Below are positions 1-13,269 of a DNA stretch of 64,000 bases, in pieces. The number at the start of each line of letters is the position of its first letter. The stretch's first letter is position 1. The stretch comes from Epiperipatus broadwayi (Eukaryota > Onychophora > Udeonychophora > Euonychophora > Peripatidae): assembly GCA_028023455.1 (NCBI GenBank), contig JAQFVV010012397.1, positions 1,231,001-1,295,000 of the forward strand, read 5' to 3'. Under the pieces are notes generated by a model. That model searched no databases and was not told the origin of the DNA. It worked only from the letters and a program-made list of their open reading frames with translations. Position numbers and translations under genes: made by a program.

Positions 1-21
1 TGTGTGTGTGTGTGTGTGTGT
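1..21. repeat. (TG)n microsatellite at window edge
   Basis: Uninterrupted TG dinucleotide repeat running off the left end of the window, so its full length is not visible. Confidence 0.95.
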
Positions 22-59
22 ATCATCAGAAACAACCACCACTCTTGTAAACGAATATA

Positions 60-2000
60 AGCATTCAAACTCCAATTGAAAAAAAAAAACGAATAAATAA
101 TGATACTACCCTAGAAATAAATTTCAGCATGACTATACAAACTAATCTATGAACACAAATATGTCCACATATAGATCATACAAGTCAATTATTTTGTTTA
201 TGAAATATTTTGTGATGGTATCTTATAACTTCTGCAGAAAACTTTTCTTTAACTGAAATACTTTCTCTACTTCTACTTTTAGTTCTTCAACATATTCTAT
301 TCTTTGCTATAAATATTCAATAAAAACAATACAAAATATTTTCCATTAGAATGTTTTTGGAATAATTTTTTATAACACAAATGGGACTACATCTCTCATA
401 AAATCTATGCACGAGTTCATCATAAAATACCGTTTTAGAAAGTGTTGTATTATTCATTTGTTTTACAGATTTAATCCAATGAAGCAGTTTTACAATAGTG
501 GCTAAATTGAAGGTAATATTGTTAGACTTATGACCTTGACATTAAATTTTTAAATTTTTATGGAGCATCTTCAAATGAAACTTTTCTAAAACCTTTACTC
601 TTTATTAATATGGTAACAAGTCTCAGTTCTATATAATAAATTAGATAAAATAATGGTTTATATACAACTAATTTTGTTACAGTAATTATTTCAAAATAAT
701 AAAAAATTTATTTTTTTAACTAGTTAAAAACAGCAGCAGCACATTAGAGTCTGCCCTGATCTCAACATTTACGTCCCACTTTCTATTGAAAAGATTAGCA
801 AGATATTTAAATTGGCTTACATTCCAAGAAGATAACAATTCAAGCTACAATTTTTTGAAGATTTATTTTTCGTGACTGCTAAGAACGAATTTTAATATTT
901 TAAACAATAATTACTAAAATCTTTAAATGTTGCATTCAAAACATTAAACACAGTCTGTAGATAATCTTTTAAATTGGCAAAAGTAGTATAATCATCAGCA
1001 TAGTATAAATCATAATCCAAAAAGATGAAGCCTTTGATCTCACTTTTAATTAATTTCACTTAATAAATACACCACCAAACCTGTATTGCATTTTGAGTCC
1101 TGTTTCACTAAGACATCCATAAATAATTCCAACGACCACAATTATAAAAAAATCAAAAATAATGTTGGAACACACTTCCTCATTTAACACCAGTTTAAAT
1201 AGCTGGAATTATAACACTTTATTCCATCATGTAGAAGCTGTATAACATAAATAAATTTTGGTGCACACACAATTAATTTCAAACAATTCCATAGACTTAT
1301 TCAATTAATTGATTTAAATGCTTTGATCAAATCAGTAAAAGCAATATTTAAATCACTTTTTGTTTCCAATATTTTTTTGCATTTTCCTGGCAACAAAACC
1401 CTATCTATAGAGCTCTTGATTCTCTAAAACAATAATGAATTTTTGGTAATCATTCATCAGTGATTATAAGCCATCTATTTATCTGAAATGAATGATATAA
1501 ATACTGCAACCTCGTCTATTTCCTTTATTTTAAAAATTGATACAATAGAATCATCTTTAATATGAGATGGTACAATTTCATAAATGTATACATTTCTAAA
1601 AAATTCTAATGTTTTTGAAAGGAACATATCATCACTATATTTTAAAACTTCTCCAGCTATGTGATTCCATTTTTAAGACTATATCTATTTTAACTTTATT
1701 AGACTCAATATCTTTATCCAAATCTAAATGAGTGGATAAAATGGATGTATCTTAAGGCATCATCTCATGCCTTATAATATTTTACAGAAGATAATCAAGG
1801 TATTCCTTAAATCTGTTCAATATTTTTATTGTCGACTCAATATCTTTATCCAAATCTAAATGAGTGGATAAAATGGATGTATCTTAAGGCATCATCTCAT
1901 GCCTTATAATATTTTACAGAAGATAATCAAGGTATTCCTTAAATCTGTTCAATATTTTTATTGTCATCATATTTTTTAATATAGATATATGGTAAATGCA
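60..2000 (-). pseudogene. Decayed non-LTR retrotransposon (LINE), RT and C-terminal region
   Basis: On the minus strand, pieces of a LINE reverse transcriptase can be read in order but in broken frames. Around 1308-1350 lies a motif-A-like NIAFTDLIKAFKS. Around 1130-1260 is a thumb/palm stretch resembling APKFIYVIQLLHDGI followed by a degraded VK.GCVPTLFLIF motif B. Around 985-1010 the active-site YYADD can be read in YDLYYADDYTTFANLKD. Near 130-340 the strand reads EYVEELK... and then a Cys/His-rich end (ICGHIC), matching the C-terminal zinc-finger tail of this LINE group. The upstream part (1500-1980) reads like the RT N-terminal region and holds a 132-bp duplication. Many stops and frameshifts make it inactive. 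The same family recurs on the plus strand at 60230-61360. The LINE RT call is secure; the clade is not determined. Confidence 0.7.
1702..1965. repeat. Two perfect tandem copies of a 132-bp unit
   Basis: The unit beginning GACTCAATATCTTTATCC at 1702 is repeated at 1834 with no difference that I can see. It lies inside the decayed LINE, so the duplication arose after that copy inserted and is recent compared with the LINE. Confidence 0.95.
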
Positions 2001-5000
2001 ATTTTTACTTTATACAATTTTTTAAGACTTGATATTGAGGATTATCATATTTCAAAGGCATGAAATTCTCTTAAGAAAAGTATTACAAATGCAAGTAAAC
2101 CTATTCTTAGGTTTACTAAAAAAAAAGAATTAGGACTCGTTTTCTGACAATCTTATTATTAGTGAGTTGATTAAAGGGAAACATGTAGCATTTTCTAATT
2201 AACAAAATGATACTTAAATGTGGAGGTTCAAAACAAGTAAAGTATAAGACAGTCAAGGACAGAAATTGAACAACTTACAAGAAGTCTCCAAATGATTAAT
2301 GGATAACTACAAAGATAATGTAATGGCCCATATTTCTTTAAGGAATGAGAGTGAATGAATATAACTACAGTCAGACCTGGGTCTTCATGTAGGATGCTAT
2401 GAATGATGTGATAAAAATCTAATCCATGAATGTATCTATTTCAGATGTGATAATTTAATGTTTAAACATTACAGATACAACTTAGACCAGTTCATCCTAT
2501 CTTCACTTCTTTTTATTATTCTGTTATACTCAGTATTCGAACTCAAAGTTAATTTTATACTTAACTCTCTTCATGGGTAAATTGATATCCTGTAACAATA
2601 ATAATACTTTTATATAAGTTCGATAGATTCTCAAAATTCATTCCAACCAAGTTATCATGATGTTAAGTCAGGATGATATGTATATGTGAGTATATGTATT
2701 CAATTTTATTTTATTATGAAAATAAAATAAATAATTTAAATAAATCAGAGACCTCCTTAAATTTAAATAATTTTAACAATATTTATTAATTGAAAACAAT
2801 TTAAATTTATCTTTATATAACAAAATGTTTTATTATAAGTGTTTACTTACATTTCTACTATATTAGTATATAAATTTTAAAATTATACCTTCCCATATCC
2901 AATAGTAAATATGTATCATAGCAAAAACAATATTTAATAGATTGCAAAAATAAATAACATTTTATAATTCCAAAGATTATGATAACACTAGCTAACTAAA
3001 TTTAAATTAAACAATATAAGTATAAATGAAGATCTTTATAATATCCAAACTTTTGAGAAAATTCTATTTCTATAAGACCTCCCATCTATGTGTGGTCCCT
3101 ATTGTTGAAAGAAATTATCCAAGGATATTAGTCATTTATACCAAATAATAAATAAACAAATATTAATAAATTAATTAACTTAATAATAAACAAGAATTCT
3201 GTCATGTCATAAGTGAATGAATTTAATATGAAGAACAATAAAATCTTATTTTCATATTAAGTCTAATTATTAACCTGGCCAAATTGCTGCATAAGTAAGA
3301 CTTACATTTTAATAAATAAATGAAAAAAATATTTAACCCAATGATCTTTCCCCATTTTTCTTTTAATGATTTTTCAAAATAGATTATTCCAAAGTAAGTA
3401 GGTTTTAAAGGCAAAGGAAATAAAATTAAATATTTATAGATATTGATACGCAAAAATAATATGATGTATTTAAAGTTTATGATATCCTATTTATTTTCCA
3501 AATTTAAGTAGCAATGTTCATTAAGAATAAAGTTCTTTTGTTTCCAGTCATCAACCATCAGTGAGGTAATCAGTATACTCAATTGTTTCATAAATATTTC
3601 TCTCACATGATATTGACATTCCTTTCCTTAAATTATCTCACTGTAAACTGGATATTGAATTATATAGATGATATATATATATATATATATATATTAGGCA
3701 TTTCAGTAGTAATGAATAGTTGCACTGCTTTAGGTTAAAACAATAGTATTTGAACCTATGGCAAAATATCTTTACTCACAATGCATTTCTATAACTTCAA
3801 ATCTTCTTAAAATAAATTTATTTAGATATATAAATATGTTTGATCATATTTATCTTCCTTGAAATTCAAGTTTAGAATGATATCATTAAGAATTTCTTTA
3901 ATTATTAAAAAATAATTTCACTTTTGAAATTATTATTGATGATATTAAAGAATAATTTATTTACTCTTTAATTGAGTGATATTCTTTGCTAACAAATATT
4001 TTATAAACAAGGAAAATTAGTCCAAACTATTGATCCATCTTTTAGATATGTTGGTATTCAAACACAGCAAAATAAATTTGCGTAGTGACTAGTTCATTTG
4101 AAAAAAATGGAACTGATTTGGAAATTAGTTGTTTAGCTTTTATAGTGGAATAGACTTCCCATAATTAGCATGTATTAATTTACTATTTCATTTCATGATT
4201 TTGTATTCGATAATTGTTGAATACATCGTAATTAATAATTGTGTAATTGAATTCTAATTTTATTTCTTTCATGTTTAGTTGCTAAGATATGATGTGACCT
4301 TAGGTTATCTTTATATTTTGATTCTTGGTTAATGATATTAGTTAACTTATTAATTATATATATATATATATGAATGATTGAAATGTAATTATTTTAATAT
4401 AGTTATTTCATTAAAATTACTATTTACTTGACTTTTATTATTAAAATTTTATAATCTAAAATTTTAAGTTATATATGTGTGCATATGGGTATTTTAATAT
4501 AAAGGATAATGTATTTATCATTTATTAATTAAAATTACATTTTTAAGTTTAAGGTTTGTTATTGCAAATAAACAAGTGAGCTCAATAACATTGTAAGTTA
4601 CCCTTACAATACAGACATTTATTGATCATGATTCTTTTAGACCTTTTTCATGCAATAAAGCATATTTATTTATCATTGCAGTGAATCACGTTTTGTTAGT
4701 CAATTTATAAAATTATTTTGACTTTTCACAATAAAAATTATTGTTTTTTGAACCTGTAAGAAATTGCAGTGCAGAATATATCTTCAGGCTGAATAATGAA
4801 AAATCCAAATCTACCCGATGTCAGTGATAATCAGTACATATAAATTGTAAGCAAATATAAATAATGTAGCTGCTAGTTGGTCTCTGATATTCAGATAATT
4901 TAAACATTACATAAGCTATTTAGGGTCAATTAACTCATTATTCAGAACAAGAGGCTTTCTTTCACAAATTGATGAATATTTTTCTATCAAGTGTACCAAT

Positions 5001-5639
5001 AATTGAATACCCACTAACTTGTTCAAATTTACACAAGATTTTTAGTAGTATGATTAACACTAGACTAGAATTAGTCTCAAATTAGTATATACTTGTTGTG
5101 CAATATTTGTCTAATTGTTACTAATTTTTTATTTCTATTCAAACTTTTAGTATAATTTTGCAAAAACATGACTATATGTTAACTGTAAGGAATTAAATTC
5201 ATCAAAAACAGTGAAATAATAAAAAAACTTTTTAAATTTTTTTTCAAAACTAAGTGAAAGTGAAAAATCAGATTTGGCTTGATATTTATAAAGACATACA
5301 TAGAAGGAGACCCTTTGATTCCTCTTAGAGGCCTTAAAGGAACTGAGCAGGGCAAATTCCTAATGTCCACTCCATACATTCTTGTCATTGCAGCTGTTAT
5401 TACTGTGTGATTATTTATATAGTATATGAACATGGATGGACAGCTTACCAACCTGCATTAGCCAGTGTGGTGAGTTTATTGGCTTTTTACCTCTGAGTTT
5501 AAAATCAAGAAACACCATGATTTTTCTTCTCAGTTGCCTGAGGCAGAATGAAGGTATGTGTAAATGATAAATATTTTTCAAAAATATATATACAATCATG
5601 ATAGACAAAAATAAATCATGGCCCTTATTCTCAGGAGGT
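2001..5639. other. AT-rich non-coding stretch, nothing recognised
   Basis: No gene-like reading frame recognised. Open frames here are short and low-complexity. It holds short (AT)n runs at about 3670-3695 and 4353-4371. A small patch of higher GC at 5300-5420 and 5620-5700 precedes the RTE LINE and may be part of its 5' untranslated region. Confidence 0.6.
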
Positions 5640-5802
5640 TGTAAAGTCACCAACTAAGGCAGCAGTTGGTGGCCAAAGGCTGAGGATGCTAAAAATCCCC
5701 TGATTGTGAACCCAGGCTATCTTTTGATGATGACTTTTTATTTATGTACTTAGAACTGTGGATCGTTTTCAAGTGAAGGAAGATTTCTACGAATTAGAAT
5801 AA

Positions 5803-8577
5803 CTATCTTATATTAAATGGGACATTATTGGACTTTGTGAAATTAGAAAAAAAGGTGAAGAGACAATTGATTTTAAAAATGAACATGTACTCTACTATAA
5901 AGGTGCTAATATTGGAAATACAAGTGGAGTAGGATTCATTATAAATAAAAAGTGGAAAAACAACATTGTGGTGATTGATGGTGTACCAGACAAAGTGGCA
6001 AGATTAATTATACAACTTAATAGCAGATACCAAGTGCAGTTGATTCAGGTTTATGCCCCACCAAGTTGTCATAGGGATGAAGTAATAGAAGATTTTTATA
6101 TGGATGTACAAAAGGTTTTTGATCAGAGTAAACAACATTTTAAAATTGTTATGGAAGACTTTAATGCTATAATTGGTAAACAAATGAAAGATGAAAGTGC
6201 TGTAGGTAATTTTGGTTATGGTAATAGAAATGACAGAGGACATAGACTTGCGGAGTTTGCAGAAATATTCTTTTTTTGAAAAAAATGTTAAAAGAAAATG
6301 GACATGGAAGCATCTAAATGAAGGTACAGCAGAATTAGATTACATTTTGACTAATAAAAAATATATATTTCAAGATTGTAATGTTCTTAGTAAATTTAAC
6401 ACAGGAAGTGATCATCGGTTAGTAAGATGTAAGATATGTGTTAATGCAAAACTAGAGAGACAAAAATTATTAAGGAAAACAATATTTACAGTTGATATTC
6501 CTAATTTTCAGAAAACCCTCTAATGAATTTAAATTAGAACTTACAAATCAGTTTCAAGTATTAATATATTTTGAACATGATTCAGATTTGAATAAAATTA
6601 ATAAGAAAATAACTGATACATTTTTAAAAACTGCAATAAAGATAGCTAGAAGAAAAAAGCAGCAATTGACCAATAAAATTTCTACTGAGACTAGAGAATT
6701 TATAAAGAAAAGAAGGAATACAAAAATGATGCATTAAAAAGGATTGAATACCTCAAATTTTCTAAAATGGTGCGGAAAAGAGTTGAAAATGATATAAGAA
6801 AGTATAAGTGTGAACTAGCTAGGAAAGCTGTAGAAAAGAATAAAAGTCTCAAAAATGTAAAACAACATTTTGGTAATGGTAGGAAATTTATATCTGCAAT
6901 AAGGAAAAAAGATGGAACTGTTACTAAAAAGAGAAATGACATCATGAAATGGGTAGAAGACTTCTATCAAGAATTATATAGTAATAAAGAACAAGTATTT
7001 CCTATATCTATTATATCTTCTGAATTGCCCAGAATTTTAAATGAAGAAGTGAGACATGCAATTAAATTTATGAAGAAAGGAAAGGCTCCGGGTAATGATG
7101 GAATTATAATTGATATATTAAAAGAAGCAGGTGAAGAAATATAATTTTTTTAGCAAAGTTATATACCAAATGTCTAAATGATAAAGATGTACCAGATGAT
7201 TGGAATAATGCAGTATTAATATTAATATTTAAAAAAGGTGATAAAGAATATATTAGAAATTATAGACCTATCAGCCTTTTATCAGTTTTATACAAAATTT
7301 TTACCAAGATAATTACAATTCGTCCACAGAGAACATTGGATTTCCATCAACCAAGAGAAAAGGCTGGATTTAAAAATGGTTTCAGTATAGTAGATCATAT
7401 CCAGGTATTGAGAGAAGTTATAGAAAGGACAAATAAATATGAGTTGCCATTATGCTTTGGATTTGTAGATTATGAAAAGGCATTTGAATCTATAAACATT
7501 TTTTCAGTGATTAAAGCATTGGATCATCAAGTTATAGATCCAGAATATTGTTATATTTTAAAGAATATTTATAAAAATGCAACAGCAACAATTAGATTAC
7601 ATAATTAGATTAGGAAAGTCAACATTGAGGAGGGTGCAAGACAGGGTGACTCCATATCTCCAAAACTTTTTACAGCAGTGCTGCAAGAAGTATTTTATGG
7701 ATTAAAATGAAAATCTAAAGGAATGAAAGTAAATGAAAATTATTTAAGTCATTTAGATTTTGTAGATGATGTAGTTGTTTTTGCAAATAATGCTTTAGAG
7801 CTGCAGGAAATATTGCAAGAAGTTATCAGATGAAAGTAGGAAAGTAGGACTAAAGATAAATGTTAAAAGACTAAAGTAGTGTTTAATGGATTTTCTCAGA
7901 TGAAAATAGGAAAGTAGGACTAAAGATAAATGTTAAAAGACTAAAGTAGTGTTTAAGGGATTTCCTCAAAATATGAAAATAAAGAGTGATTATGATGAGT
8001 TAGAAGAAGTTAACAGTTACAAATACCTTGGTCAGATTATTAATACAGATGAAAACATAATGGATGAAATTAGTCATAGAATTAAACTTGTTTGGAGTGC
8101 TTTTGGAAGAAATAACTTGATACTAAAGGAAATATGCCCTTGTGTTTGAAAAGAAAGGTTTTTAATAAATGTGTTTTACCAGTTCTTCTTTATGGATCTG
8201 AGACTTAGACACTTACTAGAAAAGCAATACAGAGACCTCAGAACACTCAAAGAAGTGTGGAGAGATGCATGTTAGGATTAACAAGAAGAGATAGAAAACT
8301 CAATATATAGATAAGAGAACAAATAGGTGTTATTGACCTCATTCAAAAAATTAAAAGACTGAAGTGGAGTTGGGCTGAACATAAAGAGATGATAATAGAT
8401 GGACAATTGAAATTTTAAACTGGATTCCAAGAAATTGTAAAAGACCCAGAAAGGAACCACATGTGAGATTTGATGGATGAAATAAAAAAATGTGCAGAGG
8501 TAATGTGGAGAAGAGATGCTAAAGATTGGAGAAGATGGTTTGAACTTGAAGAGACCTTCATCCAGCAGTAGATTGAT
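5803..8577 (+). pseudogene. RTE endonuclease-reverse transcriptase, frameshifted
   Basis: Endonuclease: from 5818 the frame reads WDIIGLCEIRKKGEE, then GVGFIINKKW, IQVYAPPS and a VMEDFNAIIGK motif (family norm GDFN; here E replaces G). A frameshift in a T run near 6268-6275 moves to a second frame with KWTWKH...LDYILTNKK and TGSDHRLVRCKI, the endonuclease C-terminus containing the SDH catalytic signature. RT follows: GKAPGNDGI near 7080, NYRPISLLSVLYKIF near 7258-7300, then FVDYEKAFESIN (motif A) near 7465-7500. The motif B and C regions (7615-7790) read ARQGDSISPKLFTAVLQ and FVDDVVVFANNA, so the usual YADD is FVDD. The C-terminal part includes YKYLGQIINTDEN and a degraded end. At least five frame breaks are present. 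Confidence 0.85.
7826..7965. repeat. Two tandem copies of a 70-bp unit within the RTE copy
   Basis: The segment starting TCAGATGAAAGTAGGAAAG at 7826 recurs at 7896 with a few differences. It duplicates part of the RT region just downstream of the active site, and is another inactivating change. Confidence 0.9.
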
Positions 8578-8606
8578 AATGGTTGATGATGACGATGATG
8601 ACATAG

Positions 8607-9989
8607 ATGATGTAATGTAAAACTATTTTAATTCTAAAAATTTTTGTAGTGTGTTAAAAGAGATAAGTAAATATAAACAATTTATTTGGGAATTTTGTTT
8701 TTGGTTTCATCGTATTTCGCAAAATATAATCTTTGTTTGAACATACAGGTGTTTTAAATTTGTGTGTGTTTTCCATTTCTTAAATTACTTTTCCTAGTAA
8801 ACTTACTTTACAGTGTTTTTTACATGGATATATATACTAACACGTACTCGTATTTTCAATTTGTTTAAGCATTTTAAAATTTAAAAAATTAGAAAAGGAA
8901 GAATACTTACTTTTACAGGATGAATTCCAAATCCACAATGACAGGAAAAAAAGTTGAACACAAATCCTGTGAAGTACTTTCATCCTGTATGAATCAGCTT
9001 AGGAAATCAGCCATGACACTTTTGTCTTTTGCAATTCATTTCTTAAAATAAATAAAAATAATTATAACAACTTTTGTCATTTTATTTATGTTTATTATTT
9101 AAACTTACATTTTAAAATTTAATATATATTTACAATCAATATATCAACGCTCACCTGAACAATCGAAGTTAACTTGAAATCTTTTATTCACAAGTTAAAT
9201 ATAGTTAAATGTCCCTTAACTGCCTAGCAATCGATAATAAATGGATTAACAGTTGATTGGTGAGAAGCGTAATGTTTTCTCATTCATTCTCTTTTTAAAG
9301 AGATGCTAAATCGATCGTTGTCTTCAATGGAATATTTCACCTTCCTAAACAATATGTTAATACATTTACCTAAGGTGAAAATTGAAAGTTTTTTCAGATA
9401 GCTAATTTATAAGTAAGTTTCTGATTTTTTTTTTAGTTAGCTAGCCTATACCAATACAGATATTCTTTTAATTCTTGTTTTGTATATTTTTAATTTAAAT
9501 AATTTAATTATCATTTAATATTGTTAAATGCTTACATGAAACAGTAAACAGAAAACATAAAAGCCCAACTAAATAATAATGAACGAGACTAGTGAATAGC
9601 ATCTCTTTCATTATTATAGTCTATTAATATAAACATGATTTATCATTTTATTTACATAGGAATAGCGTATATATCATTGATTTGTTAAATAAATAAATTA
9701 TAGCTTTTAGGAATTTATAATTAACCATAGACTAGAGTAATTTTAAAAATGAGTATCGGTCTACTACAAAGTAAAATCCTAAAACTTTTAAACAAATTTT
9801 TATAACAAATAATCCCTCTCCTAAATAAAAATCTAGTAATTTATTCTGCGTGAATTGATCATGCCTGTTATCATCAGTGTATACACGCATGTCATTATCT
9901 TTAGTATTTCTAAAATGGAAAACTAGTCATTTTATTTAGGTTTTAATGATGATATGACTGATTCGCAATTATATAATATTTCATAACTT
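8607..9989. other. AT-rich non-coding stretch, nothing recognised
   Basis: No coding or structured element recognised between the RTE LINE and its second fragment. Confidence 0.55.
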
Positions 9990-10470
9990 CCGGAAATATT
10001 ACCAAAAGTTATCAAACTAAAGCAGGAAAGTAGGATTAAATATAAATTTTAGAAAAGGCTGAAGAAAATAAAGATTGATGTAAAAGAATTGGAATCTTGT
10101 CATGTTGTTAATACAGATGAAAACATGATCTACAAAATTAATCAACGAATTATTAAACTATAAGTGAGCGCTTTTGACAGAAATGACTTGAAATATATGT
10201 ATGCTTTAAAAGAAATGTTTTTTTTTTAAATCTATTTATAAATCTGAAACTTGGACACTTAATGAAAAAACAATGTAGAAACTATTTTCTACACAATGAA
10301 ATATCAAAAGATATATGTTGCAATGAAAATACAGGTTCAAAATTGAACTGTATGGGCCAGAAAACAAACTGCATGAATGGCATTATTAAAAAAAATATAG
10401 TCTGAAACTAAGATAAGCTGAATATATTGCTAGATGAAATGACTAAATAATCCAAACAATTTAAAAAAAA
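9990..10470 (+). pseudogene. Second, truncated fragment of the same RTE LINE
   Basis: Sequence from about 10005 parallels the C-terminal third of the RTE copy at 7815-8290. It shares GTTATCA..., GAAAGTAGGA(T/C)TAAA, the phrase TTAATACAGATGAAAACAT and AAATCTGAAACTTGGACACTTA in the same order. It is more diverged and full of stops. It belongs to the RTE family but is 5'-truncated. Confidence 0.7.
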
Positions 10471-13269
10471 AAAATTGTGATTTCTAATGACCATTAAGGA
10501 TTGAAATTTTTCTAATATTCATCTATGGTCTCTGGTGAAGAGATTAATCTATTAGAATGTCATGCCATTGATTTAAGATTCAAATCCAAGTAAAACTTAG
10601 AGATTTTTTTTAGATAATTTAGAAATTATTAAAAAACTAACTAGCTACATTTAGTATTCTTATTTTTATCTGAAGGGTAACTAACCTTAAAAAATTCAAA
10701 TTAACTGGATTAATGTATTTTCTTTTAGGCATATAAGTTATAGCTCAAATTATATATCAAATACGAAATCTTTAATTATTGCGATATTAATTATTTATCA
10801 TTTTATGTCATTTGACCACCTCATGCATAGTAGTTCATTGAATTGCTTGATAAAAGTTTTATCTTACAAATATATACTCAATTTACTTTTCTTCCAAATT
10901 TGATAAACATAGTAGTTATATTAAATACTGTTATATTTGTCACACAATGTGATAAATGGTGAGATTGTTCACTTTGATTATCTGCACAAATCTCTAATAT
11001 TTATTCATTTCTATTGATGGTTAATTTTGTAATAATATGGCTAAATCTTGAATATAATCAGAATTATTTTATCTAAAAGCTCCATATTGTTGCAATATAT
11101 GATATTTTTCATGGAGCAACTAAGTCCAAATATGTTACTATAATAACTGTTGCAGTTCAGATAATTACTTTAACAAACTTAAAAAATAATGACACACACA
11201 CACACACACACATACATATATATATATTGCAATACCAATAAAAATAATAAATATAACAGTGATTAACTATTATATACAGTCTTATTAAAACCTTATTTTG
11301 GTCAAACAGAGTGACCACTGAGTAGGTATACTTAACTGATAAGCAAGAAAGAATAGACAAAGTCTCAATTAGAGTCAGAAAGGAAAATGAGATACCATCA
11401 AGAAGTAGGATAAAAGTATACCCATACAGAATGATGGACACTCCAACATTTAGTTAGTTCTTAGGGAAAAATAGCTAACAAGTTTGACTATATGCCATCT
11501 GTATTATAGACACATCACCGATTGATCTTATACTATACAACCATCATAGTAATAAAAAGGGACCTATATATAAATTTCATTTCACTATGATGCAAATTAT
11601 AATGCAAAAAACTGGAAAGAAGTAGGGATATAATGAGGAAACAGTAGAAATTAAAATAAATAGGTTTTATAACCCTTCTTTTCGAATAGACAATCCAACA
11701 CTAAACCAAAGGCATACATTCTAATTAAGTGTTAAATTTTTAATAATAATGTACAATTTTAATATTGTAAGGGTAGCTACAATCTAACTTTTGTTCACTC
11801 TCACCACCAAATCAAACTCGTTTTTAATGTATAATTTAGTTAATAGGTGGTTAAGCATGTATGGAGTTTTAATATTACACACATATATAGAGATACAACA
11901 AATATTTCTTTTTGCTATGTTAAGGAAATATCACAATAGATTAGTTTCACTTATCTATTAGAAAGATGAAGACCCTAATTTATAAAAATTGTACTAATAT
12001 ATATGTATGCAAACAATGACTTCAATGTCCATGTATTGTATGTCATTATACAAGACTTAGACTAAGTAAACATGGTAATGAACTAATGTCAAACCAGTCG
12101 CTAAGTAACCAAATGTGGAAGATGAAAGCATAATTCTACTATGTCATTTTATTTTACTTACAATCAATATAATACATGCAACAATAAGATTCACACAGCG
12201 ATGAAAATGAAAATAAAATGTAAGTATACTAAACAACAGAAGCCAAGTCCAGTATAAAAACAAATCCAGTTCATTTTCATCGTCTTCTACTATTTTAAAA
12301 GAATGCAAAAGCTGTATAACAACATCAGAAAATTGAATGTTCGAATCTAAAAGAACAGTGATGGCTTATTTGAACACTCCAAATTATTCCTTTGATCATT
12401 GTAATGTGAATTACACGAAACTACAGCCAATATTTAAACAGAAAAGAATTCTAATAGATTTGTGCAGTTGGATAAAATAATTGTACTCATTTAAATAGAT
12501 ATTTAAAATAAAAAGGACCATGCTATTCTTCACATGCAGATAAAATAACAAATAAAACATCATCAGCATAGTTATTTATATAAATGATGAAATAATTCTG
12601 TTTATATAAAATTATTAAATACCAAACACTGAACAAAAAAAATTTTAATTGTTTATTAACTGTCAATAGTGTCATAGGACTAAAATTTTATCAGCCCTGA
12701 CCATAGGAAGCATCATGGATTAATATTCAATTGTGTGATGCTTGGTGAAACATCAGATGCCCTGTTTTAAATCTCATGATGGATACATAATAAAAACAAC
12801 ATTTAAAAATGAAAATAACATCATTACAAATATGTTGCAGAGGAGTCCCCACAAGTAATGCATGACTTGCCATAGAAGAATGATTGAAACAGTGGTAAAC
12901 TGTATCTATCAGAGACATTAGTTGCCTAATCCATGAACATTATAAAAAATAACTTAAAGAAGGTCTTAATTTGTTGTGTAATCTTTTTTTATTTACTTAT
13001 ACATTTGTAGAATTCTGTATTTTTTATTTATTTACTTCACTCCCACACTTGAAAACCTAAACCTCTATAACTTGGAAAAGTACATTCTAGTTGAAGTCAA
13101 GTGCAGGGAGGAAGATTGTTAAGTTAGATTTTTTTTTCTCTATTGAATAAAATTTAGGTTAACTCTCCCTCTGTAGTGATATGATGTTAAGTATTGTCAT
13201 CATCCTTACTACAATATGGAATAAAGGTAAGATTTTATTTGATATTAATCCATATTAAGAACATGCACT
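10471..13269. other. AT-rich stretch with an (AC)n/(AT)n repeat and a possible LINE scrap
   Basis: Mostly featureless. A compound (AC)n(AT)n microsatellite lies at 11192-11227. On the minus strand at about 12540-12575 the sequence reads NYADDVLFVILSA, which resembles the active-site motif of a LINE reverse transcriptase, but I could not extend a convincing alignment on either side. Confidence 0.4.

Larger units (their letters stand above)
5690..8606 (+). mobile_element. RTE-clade LINE, nearly full length, inactive
   Basis: A single retrotransposon copy with an apurinic-like endonuclease followed by reverse transcriptase and a C-terminal region ending in the QQ.IDNG-like end seen in many RTE elements. 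Immediately after the coding end comes a TGATGATGACGATGATGAC tail; RTE elements usually end in a short simple repeat instead of poly(A). The coding region is split by frameshifts and stops. The 5' border is uncertain (5620-5770); the 3' border is near 8606. I did not identify a target-site duplication. Confidence 0.85.

Noticed and set aside
12530-12580. A full LINE on the minus strand around a YADD motif
   Set aside because: NYADDVLFVILSA is suggestive, but neighbouring RT motifs could not be read, so only a possible scrap is noted.
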